From contig MU006241.1 of assembly GCA_010093685.1 (NCBI GenBank), forward strand, positions 434,001-498,000: DNA of 64,000 nt, in the 5' to 3' direction. The notes below the pieces were generated by a model. The model had not been told where the DNA came from. It saw only the letters and a list, made by a program, of their open reading frames with translations, and ran no database searches. Below, one piece after another: positions 23,601-34,053 of the stretch. Numbering within the stretch: position 1 is the first letter of the stretch; each line of letters begins with the position of its first letter. The position numbers and the translations under genes are program-made. The DNA is from Ophiobolus disseminans (lineage: Eukaryota; Ascomycota; Dothideomycetes; Pleosporales; Phaeosphaeriaceae).

Positions 23601-23855
23601 CTCTCGACACACATCATGAACCTCCCACGGTCCGAGTCGAGCGTTCGTGTTGCAGCTAGATCCACATCTTACGGATCTAATGCCACAGTTCAGCGTCCCG
23701 CGGAGCCCCAGCCAAGTTCGGTGATAGGTGGAGAGAACGAAAAGCAGAAGAAGAAAGAACCCCGCGAGAGCAGTCCACGAGGGGAGACGGCCAGTATGGC
23801 GTCGTCAAAGAAGTTCTTGAAGAGCAAGAGCAAGATCTTCAAGTTTTGGGTATAA
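20629..23855 (+). CDS. Rho guanine-nucleotide exchange factor (DH-PH)
   Basis: Activates a Rho-family GTPase by nucleotide exchange, probably at the cell cortex. Two exons, 20629-21654 and 21705-23855, with one 50-bp GT-AG intron; 1058 residues. Residues 1-325 are a Ser-rich, low-complexity region with possible Cdk/MAPK SP/TP sites (PLKRSFSDNPYLQSGSP). The DH domain starts at RRKIVEELIASEEGYIADL, is split by the intron just after LKVLIN, and continues to the diagnostic LLIKPIQRVCKYPLL. A PH-like region follows (GHVLLCGVLHI, YKSCLVLA, WKLVFEHGHRLHEIIL). The C-terminal 300 residues are basic and Ser/Arg-rich, ending KSKSKIFKFWV, a possible membrane-binding tail. I cannot assign it to a named yeast GEF. 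Confidence 0.88.
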
Positions 23856-24158
23856 GTGCCCCACCATCATTACCTGGAAAACTCACTTGGATGACCACAC
23901 AATTGGAAGTTGTTGTTTGGATGATCACAACACGGCGAAAAGGTACACCCATGGAGGATTGATTACGAAGTCACGACACGCTATCCTTGCAACCAGCAGT
24001 ACTCACGTCACAATATACCTCTCGGCACAACGCAGCCGCACTTGACGACTAATGATGGGGCGATGGTGAAACAGAGTATGGCATGGTGCCGATCAGACAG
24101 TATCCTGCAAGGCACACCCGCATGCCACGTTGGGCTTCTGGGGGGATTCAAAACGGCG
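23856..24158. other. RhoGEF 3' / rtc3 upstream intergenic region
   Basis: First part of the roughly 820 bp between the RhoGEF stop and the rtc3 start. Nothing seen apart from the regulatory motifs listed separately further downstream. Confidence 0.35.
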
Positions 24159-24166
24159 TGACGTCA
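24159..24166. promoter_or_regulatory. CRE palindrome upstream of rtc3
   Basis: Perfect TGACGTCA palindrome 510 bp upstream of the rtc3 ATG. This is the consensus for ATF/CREB-type bZIP factors (AtfA/Atf1 in fungi). Occupancy is inferred, not shown. Confidence 0.4.
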
Positions 24167-24499
24167 TGGGATAAGATTGGGCACGCGACCGCCTCGATGG
24201 CATGATTGATGAATAATTGCATCGCTGCGAGAAGTACGTATATCTGGATAGTAGCAATTAAAGTATGGTCATAGCATGATTGCGACTTGTGCGTGGTGAT
24301 GTTGCCTGCGGAAGACGCGGAGCTTGAAGCTTTAGATGCGTTCATCAGGAACAGCATCAGCGCCAACACCGAGACACGCAACGCACCGTCGCAACGTTTC
24401 CGCAAGAGCCGCACGGCAGCCTAGTACCCTGGAAAGTAAGAAAAGCATGCGCCTCACTTCGCCCGCGCAAACAAGTTGATAGTGTGTCTTCCTTGGCAA

Positions 24500-24507
24500 T
24501 GACGTAA
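24500..24507 (+). promoter_or_regulatory. CRE-like site upstream of rtc3
   Basis: TGACGTAA, one base from the CRE palindrome, 169 bp upstream of the rtc3 ATG. With the perfect CRE at 24159 and the nearby CCCCT motifs it suggests stress-responsive bZIP control. Confidence 0.4.
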
Positions 24508-24545
24508 CACCGCTCACGAGCTCCTGCTAGCTTTAATGTAAATAG

Positions 24546-24570
24546 CCCCTCCATCCAAAGAGCTTCCCCT
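24546..24570. promoter_or_regulatory. Two CCCCT stress-response-like elements
   Basis: CCCCT at 24546-24550 and again at 24566-24570, 106-130 bp upstream of the rtc3 ATG. CCCCT is the STRE core bound by Msn2/Msn4-type zinc fingers in yeast. Five-base motifs are common, so this is only suggestive. Confidence 0.3.
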
Positions 24571-24675
24571 CCATCACCGCATTAGACTCGCAAACAACTC
24601 TCTCACAACACCAAATACTACCGAACTCAACTATATCAAACACACAACTCGAATTACTTCTCGCACAACTCGAAA

Positions 24676-25151
24676 ATGAAGGGCAACGCAGGTCAGACGA
24701 AGGTCTTCTACCAGGGCAGCAGCGAGGGCTTTGTTGTTTTCGTCGAGAACGAGGAGATTGTCAAGAAGTGGAAGGATGATCGCTCGATTCCGCTTACGGA
24801 TGTTGTTGCGGGGTGGAAAATTTTGACTTCCGAGTAAGTCTGGCAAGGCTGAGCCCGTGAGGGCTTACAATCCGAGGCACTTTGCTGACGATCAATGACA
24901 GGCACGGAAAGCAGGGCGTCCTCAACACGGCTAGCAACGCACAATTGGAAAACGAGTTCGGCACGAAGAACGAGGACGAGGTCGTCAAGAAGATCCTGGA
25001 GAAGGGTACCGTTCAGTCATCTGAGGTATGCACTACATTCCTCCGCCCACCTTCACCTACTTATGTACGTGATACTGACGAGCTGCTTCTACAGAACCCA
25101 GAGCGCCAGGGCAACACCAACGACTCCAAGGGTGGCATGGTCGCCCACTAG
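24676..25151 (+). CDS. rtc3: Rtc3-type SBDS-domain protein
   Basis: Small single-domain protein of the Shwachman-Bodian-Diamond (SBDS/Sdo1) N-terminal fold, like yeast Rtc3/Yhr087w, linked to RNA metabolism and stress. Three exons: 24676-24833, 24902-25025 and 25095-25151; GT-AG introns of 68 and 69 bp; 112 residues. Motifs: QTKVFYQGSSEGFVVFVENEE, PLTDVVAGWKIL and HGKQGVLNTASNAQLENEFG, then KNEDEVVKKILEKG, matching the family order. It lacks the C-terminal domains of full-length Sdo1, which is normal for Rtc3. The upstream DNA carries CRE and STRE-like sites. Start at 24676 is the first in-frame ATG after a CA-rich leader. Confidence 0.9.
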
Positions 25152-26245
25152 AAGACCACTCGGCCCCGTTACGACTCGATGACAGACGTGGGAAGGGTAT
25201 ATAGCCAGGCCTGAAAGATGGCTGGTATATACGATGTACATGGGTTGAAGGCCTCTGCTGAGATGCGAGGCTACCCGAATAGCGGATAAACAATGAAATA
25301 TATCATGATACCAGTGGCTTCTCACATGGGCTTGTATAAGATGATTATCAATGTGGGTGGTACCTTTGACAATGAGGGTTGCGGCTCTGCACGGAGTACT
25401 CAGCCTTGCCCTCCCTTGTTGCTTTTCTTCGACACACGACCCGGCATGAGGCTCAGTATACTTCAATACCCAATGATATGACCCTAGGAGACACACAGAT
25501 AATTCCTGTCCATGCACTTGAGCCTCCAGCAGCTTCATTTTCTCGCTGCAGTCGCTGTTTGCGGAAGTTTAGCTAGCAGATATGTTCTTTGAAGGACCAC
25601 GCAGCTATGTACTGATTGCTTGCTTGTCGTCCCCGGATGAAGCAATTATGTGGGGAGAGCCTCCTCCAGAGAAGCTCAAGGGGGCAGCAAATGGATGCCG
25701 CCGTCCCAAAATGGTTAGCCCGCGGCTAACCGTCTCCCCGCGCCACATATGCAGGCGACATGCACCTTCTTCGCTCAGCTTACCCCAGCCCCATCGTGAC
25801 CACCTGGGCACCGACTTTTGATTTCCGGTCAACTCAACAGTTCTAGATCCACCACAGATAGCGCCGTTCATCAATTGTATGGGCGCTATTGTCAAAACGG
25901 TGCGAAGAGGCCGCAGAGAGATGCATCCCGACCACCGGTAACGTGGGGTAGGACAGGGCCGTTGGCAGGTTCAACAATCGTGCATCCAAGGGATGGTGAT
26001 TACTGCAGTAGTTCGGCCAAGAGATCTCGATCTGCCGGTCGCAAGATTGCGCAACCCAGTCATAATAGGTCTCACTGCAGCCCTAGCAGGCCGTTTCTAG
26101 CGCATAGGGTGAAAGGCAAGACTGCTGCCTGGAGATGAATGTGCGCACGAAGTTTGCGCGTACACGGTACAGCTAAACTGCAATGACGACCGAGTGTACT
26201 CGAGGCCGCCTGGAGGAAGGTTCGGCATTTGGAGAAGGGGCGAAG
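25152..26245. other. rtc3-AAA ATPase intergenic region
   Basis: About 1.1 kb containing the rtc3 3' end and the upstream region of the AAA gene. Open frames on both strands (for example 25605-25895 minus) have no domain. No RNA gene seen. Confidence 0.4.
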
Positions 26246-26253
26246 TATATAAG
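26246..26253 (+). promoter_or_regulatory. TATA box of the BCS1-like ATPase gene
   Basis: TATATAAG 117 bp before the ATG at 26370, preceded by AGGGG (inverse STRE core) and followed by a pyrimidine-rich leader. A well-placed core promoter by sequence. Confidence 0.55.
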
Positions 26254-26369
26254 ACGCTTGGTTTTTTCTTCTGCTTCTGTCTTCAAGCATCTGCCTTCAT
26301 TCTATATACGTTTCTCCCCATACTTTTCATCACATCTCAGCTTAACTCAATACGACTTCGTTCCTCACC

Positions 26370-28156
26370 ATGTCGGACACCAAGTCTATCCTCGCTGCCA
26401 CTAAGGACAACAGTACCAACGCCTTCATGAGATTCAAGTCTCACACTGATGCCAAACGTGTCGAGACCGGGACTGTCGTCCTGACTGAGATCCGGAATCA
26501 CTACTGTGATTATCACGTCACGGAAGTAGAGGAGAAGCGTGTATCGCTATTCGAGTACGCCGCCGCAGGCAAAGCCAAGCTCGTTCTCGATGTCGAAGAC
26601 GAGAAGTTCATGACTACAAAGGCGTGGCATGCTGTTGGCGAAGGTATTGAGAAGAAGACGCACCCTGGGGCGTTGAAGGATTTCTTTCGTTATGCGAGGT
26701 GAGTCGTCCTCCTATTTGGTGGCGTAACAATGCTGACACTCCAAGATTCCAATACACATGGAACTCGAATGAGTACCTCGTCCACTATGCCACCTGGCAA
26801 GACATGCTACAACCGGTTTCTAAGGTCTTCTATATCCTGTCTCCGCGTTCCGACTCGTCGGTCAAGGACGGCTCATGCGCCGAGACTGACGCACTCATAC
26901 TCGCGGCCGGCAAATGTAAGTAAACCCCCTTCTTCAAATGTATGTACGACTGAAACTAACTTCGATATGTAGGGACATCCCAACTCCACGACGAGATCTT
27001 CGTCTTCGACGACGGCCGTTGGGAAAAGTCCAAAGACCTGTGGAAGTCCGTCAACGGCGCCTCGTGGAACGACGTCATCCTCGACCCTGAGATGAAGAAA
27101 GGCCTCATCGAAGACGTACAAGGCTTCTTCGACAACCAAGCCCTGTACAAGCAATTCGCCGTCCCCTGGAAGCGCGGCGTCATCCTACATGGCGTCCCTG
27201 GAAACGGCAAAACAGTCTCCATCAAAGCACTCATGTCCTCCTTGTACACACGCCCAGACGCCATTCCCTCGCTGTATGTCAAGTCTTTCGAAACAAACTG
27301 CAACACGGAGCAATACGCCATCCGCAACATCTTCCAACAGGCGCGTAGCATGTCTCCATGCCTGCTCATCTTCGAGGATCTGGACAGTCTCGTCAACGAC
27401 GACATCCGCTCATACTTCCTGAATGAAGTCGACGGCCTCGAATCCAATGACGGTATCCTGATGATCGGCTCCACAAACCACCTCGACAAGCTCGATCCCG
27501 CTATCTCAAAGCGCCCCAGCCGCTTCGACAGGAAATACCATTTCAAGATCCCTGAGCTCGAGGAACGCCGTCTCTACGCTGAGTACTGGCGCAGCAAGCT
27601 TCTCGCCAACGAGACGGTTGAGTTCCCTGAGGCGCTGGCGGGCGTGGTCGCGCAACTTACAGAGGGGTTTAGTTTCGCGTACCTTAAGGAATTGTTCGTC
27701 ATGGCGCTGTTGAGCCTGGTGCGTGGCTTCAAGGGGGATGATTTCGAGATTGTGGATCGGGATGAAGCTGCGAGTGCAGATGATGACGCTGCACCATCCG
27801 CAGATGATAAGAAAGAAGAAACGTGCGCTTGTGTAGCCAAGTGTGCGGATTGCCACAAACCTCTTCCCGCTGCAACTTCTCCCGCCGACGCAGAGGCCCA
27901 GAAGAAAATCGACGAAGCCGCGGAGGCGAAACAAGAAGCCAAGAAGAACAAAATGGTCATGCCCAGCGTGGATGTGCCGGAGGAGTTGGCGGAGAATTTG
28001 CTGCTTAGGATTATTAAGCATCAGATTCGTGTGCTGCATGCTGATATGGATAATTCGAAGGATGAGGAGGGCAAGGGCGGGAAGAAGAAAGAGGGGATGG
28101 GCATAGGTATGGGCATAGGGAGGGCGGGCAGGAGGGAGAGGAGGAGGGCGCGGTAG
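26370..28156 (+). CDS. BCS1-like AAA ATPase, apparently soluble
   Basis: AAA+ ATPase of the fungal BCS1-like group, 560 residues. Three exons: 26370-26698, 26746-26915 and 26973-28156; introns 47 and 57 bp. The N-terminal part (residues 1-200) includes FQYTWNSNEY and FVFDDGRWEKSKDLWKSV, the substrate-binding region type. The AAA core has Walker A HGVPGNGKTVSIKAL, Walker B CLLIFEDLDSLVNDD, sensor-1 LMIGSTNHLDKLDPA and an arginine-finger region KRPSRFDRKYHF. True Bcs1 has an N-terminal membrane helix and mitochondrial import signal; I see neither here. A linker before the C-terminus holds a Cys cluster (CACVAKCADCHKP), then Lys/Glu-rich and Gly/Met/Arg-rich segments. Substrate unknown. Confidence 0.88.
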
Positions 28157-29892
28157 ATGGGCATGATGGTGTGTGAAGAGTGGTCGGGGTGGAAGTCTTT
28201 GGCGTTGTTGGCTCAAATTGTGGTCTCAAGGTTGATGATACGTGCGAAAAGTATGCAGCTTCGTCACACATAATTACTCTCAGTGTTCCTGTTGAGGTTG
28301 GAGAATCTTCGTGTTTTGAAGCGAAGAACATAACAGCTTTCACGATACTTTCAGCTAGATGTCCATGTGCTACCTTCCTTCGACTTGACAGCTTCATATC
28401 CAGATCGATATCAGAACTTTCGTTTTAGCTAAAGTATGTAACGCCAACTAGTATCATGTCGTCGAAGCCCCTAGGGCTCTGACAGTGATGTTGGTCTTGA
28501 CGCTTTCGAGCGCAGTGTCTTTTCTAAAATATTGGCTCATGTTCCTCGTAAAGCGTGTTCGGTTAATCCGAGAATGTCATTTAGCGTGCGCTCTAACGCT
28601 CGTGTTGGTGGAGTTACATTTTTTAGACGTGTAGATCTTCAATGAAGTGGAACGGTGGGTTCGTCGTATTTGCCGACCGAAGCTGTTTAGCTTTCGTACG
28701 AAAGTTTACGTACGGAAGGTCAAGTACGAGGAAGGGCCGTTGAGGCACATACCTGCAACGACGCGTTGTTGGGAGTACAAAGTGGTCACGATGGGAAGGA
28801 TCGTGATCGCAAGGACCGCGGAGACATCTTCTAGATGCCAAGGCCCAGGCCATCTTATTTTCTACAATTCTTCGCCTTAGAAGATCCGGCATCTGAAATA
28901 ACTTCCTTGTTGCCCATCTAACGCAGGGCAAAGCACGCCGTCCCTTTTGCCCCGCCATAAGCGCACCCACCTCAACTTCGCCGTCGCCAACACTCTCCTA
29001 AGCTATCGTCCGTAACTCCCGCCACTCCGTGCAACCATCCAACGTCACTCCACTGGCGATCACACAGGGGCCCGTGTTCGCCTCGCCGAAAAGAGAAGCG
29101 CTGCCGCGCCGCGGGCGATGCAAGCACGGCAAGTTTCAAATGATGCCGTTTCGCGCAGCCAAGCGAGGCTTTCCCATAGGCGCGCGACGAGAATCGCGAT
29201 ATTAGACGTGAGGTATGCACATGGATGGTGATGAAGATACCGCACCTGCCGTTTGTGGTGAGTGGGAAGCAGGTTTTGTGTCGTGATGAATTCACTATTC
29301 GCATCAGTATTGTAACTACGAAGTCGATGCAAGAGAGAGCCTGAAGCTGCGCAAAAATCCCAACACGGCACCACGTTTCGCCTTCGATCTTCGCCGCAAA
29401 ACACAAACAACACCGCCTCGCCTTGCCGAACACCTGCGTATCTTGGCCCAAGCGCCTAATACGAGCTCCCATACGTCACAATGATAATCGGTAGCATTCA
29501 CACGGACGTGCCTGCACCCGGCCTAGCGCTTGCGCTTCATTGGCTCTTTTTAGTGATTTGCAGCTGTTTGGGGTGAGAGACAGAAAACGAGCGCACAGGG
29601 TCCACGAGAGTGGGTTAAGCAGCAAACGGGAGCGACGGTACCTTTGCATACGGGGTCTTGTGTGATCATCATCGTGCAGCTGGGTTTTTACTTGATCGTT
29701 TGCCTGCCCCCGAGTTTTGTGTGGGGTTTGCATTCCTGGCTGTGCCTCTTACACTCACTTCTCTGCGCGTATACCGAGCACGCGATTCGATACAACGACG
29801 GCTGCGGTTGCGATTGTGGCACTACTGGAGATCTGTTAAGACGTGGTCACCTACCTCGAACTCCTTCACTACCTACTCTGCGCAGATACGAC
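28157..29892. other. Intergenic region without supported genes
   Basis: 1.7 kb. Minus-strand open frames at 28623-28970 and 28972-29472 have no domain, no good start context and unusual composition. A perfect 14-bp palindrome, CTTTCGTACGAAAG, lies at 28691-28704. No RNA gene seen. Confidence 0.4.
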
Positions 29893-31338
29893 ATGGCGAG
29901 ATCGATGGTCGCGTTGTTGCGCGTCGGGGTTGTGGCTGCCCTTGCGACGCAGATCCTCACTCAAGTAGCTCAGGCTCAGTCTCAATGCTGTATGTGTAGG
30001 ACTTTATAGTCGTCGCGCACCGACTGACATCGCTAGACTACCCCAATGGGAACCCCGCTCCTAGCAGTGAACAGCCTTGCTCTACTAAAGAAGGCTCAGC
30101 TTGCTGTCCATTTACTTTTGAATGCCTCGACAATGGATTGTGCCGTAATCCAGCCAACAACTACTACGGCACCTACAGCTGTACCGACAAATCCTGGAAA
30201 TCACCCGGTTGCGCGTCCAATATGTGTACCTACGGTTAGTACTCATACTCCCTTTCTTGCGAAAGGATTTTAATTAAGGAAAACAGATTTCAAGCGACCT
30301 GGGGGTGAAGGGCTGACGCAGTGCTCAGACCACGACAATCAGTGGTGTTGTAATGCCGACATGGTCCACGTCAACTGCTGTCAGGAATCTCCGTCACCGC
30401 GACCATTCTTCAAGCTCCAGGACGGCAAACCGTACGCAACGATTGGTAAAAACCAAGCATCGACCAACCCGACACTCTCAGGCTTCACCGGCCTAGCTTC
30501 TGGCACAGGAGGCGGGAGCGCTCCTTCACGAACACCTTCGCCTTCGTCGGCCGGCTCGTCCTCTGCCAACGCAGCACAAGCGTCATCTCGGCCACTCTCA
30601 ACCCCCGATCCCGTCACCTCAGTCCTGAGAAGTGTGTCGTCTGGCGCAGCAGGCGTCGTCACTGTAGAAAGGACCATTGTCAGCACGCCAACCGCGGCCG
30701 CTGGAGGAACTACCAGCACCAATACTTCCTCATCGGGCAAGTCCTCCAACCTCGGTGTCATCATTGGATGCGCAGTCGGAATCCCGCTCGCGCTCGCACT
30801 CGTCGGCATACTCTTTTGGATCTTGCGCAAACGCCGCAACCAGAAGAAGGCGAGCGCATACACCAAGAACACACCCGAGATGGAGGGCAGCCCGGCAGTA
30901 GGCTTTGCAGGCGCGAAACTCGGCAAGGACACGTACAAAAGCTCGAGGCCCGGCACAGCTGAGATTGATGGCGCGCCCGTCGGCCCTGGACGACCCGTCT
31001 CTCACCTTCCCGGCCACGCAGAACTCGACTCGGGAGCAGGATTCCAGCCAGGCCACGGACCCGCATACGCACCGGATACCGTTGGTCTTGGAGGCGGCAC
31101 TGGCGACGGGCAGGCAGCTTGGAGCAGCCCACCGCCTGGTTACTCGACTGCTACCAACCAAGCAGGTTTCGTCCACCCTCCGAATGCGAACGCGATGGAG
31201 TTGGCAGACACGAGCGTGCTACCAGTTCCTGCCTCGCAGCCGCAGCAGTACCAGGCGTATCGGCCGCCCCAGCCGGTAGCAGAGCTGCCGACTGTCAAGA
31301 CGCCACCTGAAGACGTCGAGAAGCAGCTGCAGAGGTAG
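29893..31338 (+). CDS. Cys-rich single-pass cell-surface protein
   Basis: Predicted type I membrane protein of 448 residues, reminiscent in layout of fungal wall sensors. Exons 29893-29989, 30037-30234 and 30287-31338, with GT-AG introns of 47 and 52 bp. Signal peptide at residues 1-29 (LATQILTQVAQAQ). An ectodomain of about 120 residues has many paired Cys (GSACCPFTFECLDNGLC, QWCCNADMVHVNCC). A Ser/Thr/Pro-rich stalk follows (about 150-250), then a membrane helix at residues 254-278 (LGVIIGCAVGIPLALALVGI) with a basic stop-transfer RKRRNQKK. The cytosolic tail of about 165 residues is Gly/Pro/Gln-rich. No enzyme domain. The same layout is common in fungal hypothetical proteins; I do not assign a function. 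Confidence 0.8.
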
Positions 31339-31820
31339 CATGGATGTCTGGAGGCGTTGTGGGAGTAGGTGTACATGATATTTGCAGGGAAAGATGGCTT
31401 ACTGAGCTTGACGCTTGTTCACGAGCTTATGGCTTCGTGTATGTGTATATATAACGACGGGAGTTGGATACCTCATGAGGGGCGCAGAGATACCTTTTCT
31501 TTGTGCGATAATGAAATAATCTTTTGTTTTCAATGGCCGCATCGATGAGTGGTGTGAGGGCATAGACGAGAACACAGTACCTGGGATAGGAATCGATGAA
31601 GTGTTGCTGAAGATGACAAGGGCTGAGGTTTGCGGAAGAAGGCGCGAGTCATGTCGTTAGGCATGTCGTCAGCCCTCGCGCCCTTGAAGCGGAGCTATAG
31701 AGCCCTTGAACGAGACTCGAGATAGCTGCGTCGCATCCACCATTGCTCCTTCCCTACACCCTCTCTACCTATTATAATAGACCTGCACCTTCGCCAATCC
31801 TCATTCCACCACCAGACACC
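31339..31820. other. Intergenic region
   Basis: 482 bp between two plus-strand genes. It carries the 3' end of the surface-protein gene and the leader of the F-box gene. Nothing else seen. Confidence 0.4.
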
Positions 31821-33756
31821 ATGAAACACCTCCCCGACGAGATCATCCTCCAAATCATCTCATGTCCGCCTCCCCGCTTATCTCCCTCCCACCCCGCAAC
31901 TAACAACCCCAGACCTCGAACCCCCCGAGCTCGTCCTCCTCTCGCACGTGTCCCGCCAACTGCTCAGCCTCTCGCGCGACAACAATCTCTGGAAGACGCT
32001 GTGTTTCGCACACTCGGTCGCCGAGCGCCGCCGCCGCCGCGTCGAAGCCGTATCCGACATCGACCCACGCCTCGCCGAGCTTATATCCGCCGCGAACAAC
32101 ATATCCAATGTGTTTGATACCAGCGTGCATGACCCGCATGCGCCGAGTGCAGAAGCGCAGTTGGAGAGGAATAAGGAGAAGAGATGGGAGGCGATACGCA
32201 CGAATTGGGACCCGAGTTACCCGGGGGAGAAGGTGAATTGGTACCAGGATTTCATACAGCGCCATGCGCCGCAGCAATTGAGCTTCTTCCAGGATGCTGG
32301 GAGTGTCGAGGATGAGGGTGTGAGGCGTGAAGCTACGGGTGCGGGTATACTGTTCGACGACGAGGGGTTGAGTGATAAGTTGATTGCGCCGATGGACGAT
32401 GGCAGTATCGCTATCTGGTCTGCTGGCTACGCGTCTGAAAGGAAGGGGAAGATGGTTGCGAGAAGCCAGATTGGAATGCTGTCGAATCGGAATTCCGATC
32501 TCGATTACGATACACGACTCAGTCAGAGCCAGGCGATTATGACGGAGACGGGGGCTGTGGAGTGTGTGAGTATTGATAGCACGCTGAAGAAGGGATTCTT
32601 TGCCGTGCAGAATGTGCTGAACGAGGTGGATTTGAACACGTTACAAGTCACGGCAAGAACACCATACCCATTTTCTATCACGGCGCTGTCGGAGGCGCAT
32701 CATAGGACGCCGCTCACGGTGGGCACAAACTGGACGCTGCATCTGCATGATTCGAGGAAGAAGCCGAAAGCACCGGATGCGACGAGGTGTGAGCTGATCG
32801 GGGGAAGCATGGATACGAGCTTTTCGAGACTGGAGACTGGGGACTTTGGAGGCCACGTGAGCTTAAGTCAACCGGGTGCCCTGTCGATTATGCATCTGCC
32901 CTCAGATCGCGAGTGGGATGGCAACGGAGACATCTGGGTCGGTGGACGCTTCACCTCGATGCTGAACTTCGACCGCCGCTTCTTTCCCCGCCTGCGCGGC
33001 ACCGTACACTCGGGCGCACGCCTATCCTGCTTAACATCCCTACCCCACCCCTTCATCCCAAACAGCCTCCGCACAAACTACCCTCCATCCTACCTGCACA
33101 CCGCCAGATCCACCCCCGGCCACACCCTCATCGTAGCCGGCGAATACAAAGGCAAAGGCTCCCTCGAACTCTACGGCCTCTCCAGCGAACCCACACGCTC
33201 CATCAACTCGAGCGACAGCCGCACAACAAGGAATCCGCAGGCGTGCTACCAGAACAGACAAACGGCTAGTAGCTCTAAACTCCTTGCTGTGGCGCCGCAG
33301 GGAACGCGGATTGTTTTCTCGGACGGCGATGGGAACATGAAATGGGTGGAACGAGATGGAAGTACGCCGGTCCGACAATTCAATATCAACGATTTACAAC
33401 GTCGACCCGCCATTCCCGCGCAAACTATGAGTAATCCCCTACAGCCGAATATCGAACCTGGATGGGGCGATATCGTGCAGAAAATTATCCCTACATCACA
33501 CCCGTTATCGTCTCACGATGCATCAATTAGTCCATTCGGCCAGAGCAACCTTACCATCTGGACCGGCGACGGCAAGCTAGGCATGGTTGGCTTTGGCGGC
33601 GAAACACCGTTCGACGTCGATGCTTTTGAAGATGCGCTTGAGCAGCAGGTGCACGGGGGTGAGAAGGTGAGGGAGAGGGAGTATGGGAGCGAGATGAGGA
33701 GGGCGTTGGAGATGCAGGCGCGGGAGTTGAGGTGGTTGAGGGGATATGGGCTTTAG
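31821..33756 (+). CDS. F-box protein with beta-propeller-like C-terminus
   Basis: Likely substrate adaptor of an SCF ubiquitin ligase. Two exons, 31821-31863 and 31913-33756, with a 49-bp GT-AG intron (branch ACTAAC); 628 residues. The F-box is completed only by splicing: MKHLPDEIILQIIS joins YLEPPELVLLSHVSRQLLSL, then NNLWKTLCF. The rest holds repeated beta-strand segments spaced like a WD40-type propeller (DDGSIAIWSAGY, DTSFSRLETGDFGGHVSLS, GNGDIWVGGRFTSML, NLTIWTGDGKLGMVGFGG), though canonical WD dipeptides are few. Starting at a later ATG would lose the F-box. Target unknown. Confidence 0.82.
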
Positions 33757-34053
33757 GAATGGGATCTCACTTGTGTACCGAGAGTGTGCTTGCTCTCACG
33801 ACAATAATACCACCCCGATATCAGCCACGTTTTCGGCGGCGGTTGTCCACGTCGCAAATGTTTAGGCTGCCTCGAGAAGCGTCATTCTCTTATCTGGATC
33901 TTACAAACTGCAAACGAGAGAGCACTCTACCTTTACCTGCTCTCGCCTACAATCGCCAGGGAAGCTAGCTGGCTTCTTAGTGAGGTAGGTATATAGGCGG
34001 TCGAGACACTTAGCTTCCTCTCTCCTCAGCTTCATCTATAAGCACCTTTGATC
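33757..34053. other. Intergenic region
   Basis: Short spacer between the F-box gene and the first decayed 2EXR copy. Nothing seen. Confidence 0.35.

Noticed and set aside
28972..29472. Minus frame of 166 codons
   Set aside because: Cys/Arg/His-rich composition typical of antisense or noncoding DNA, overlapped by another minus frame; no domain.
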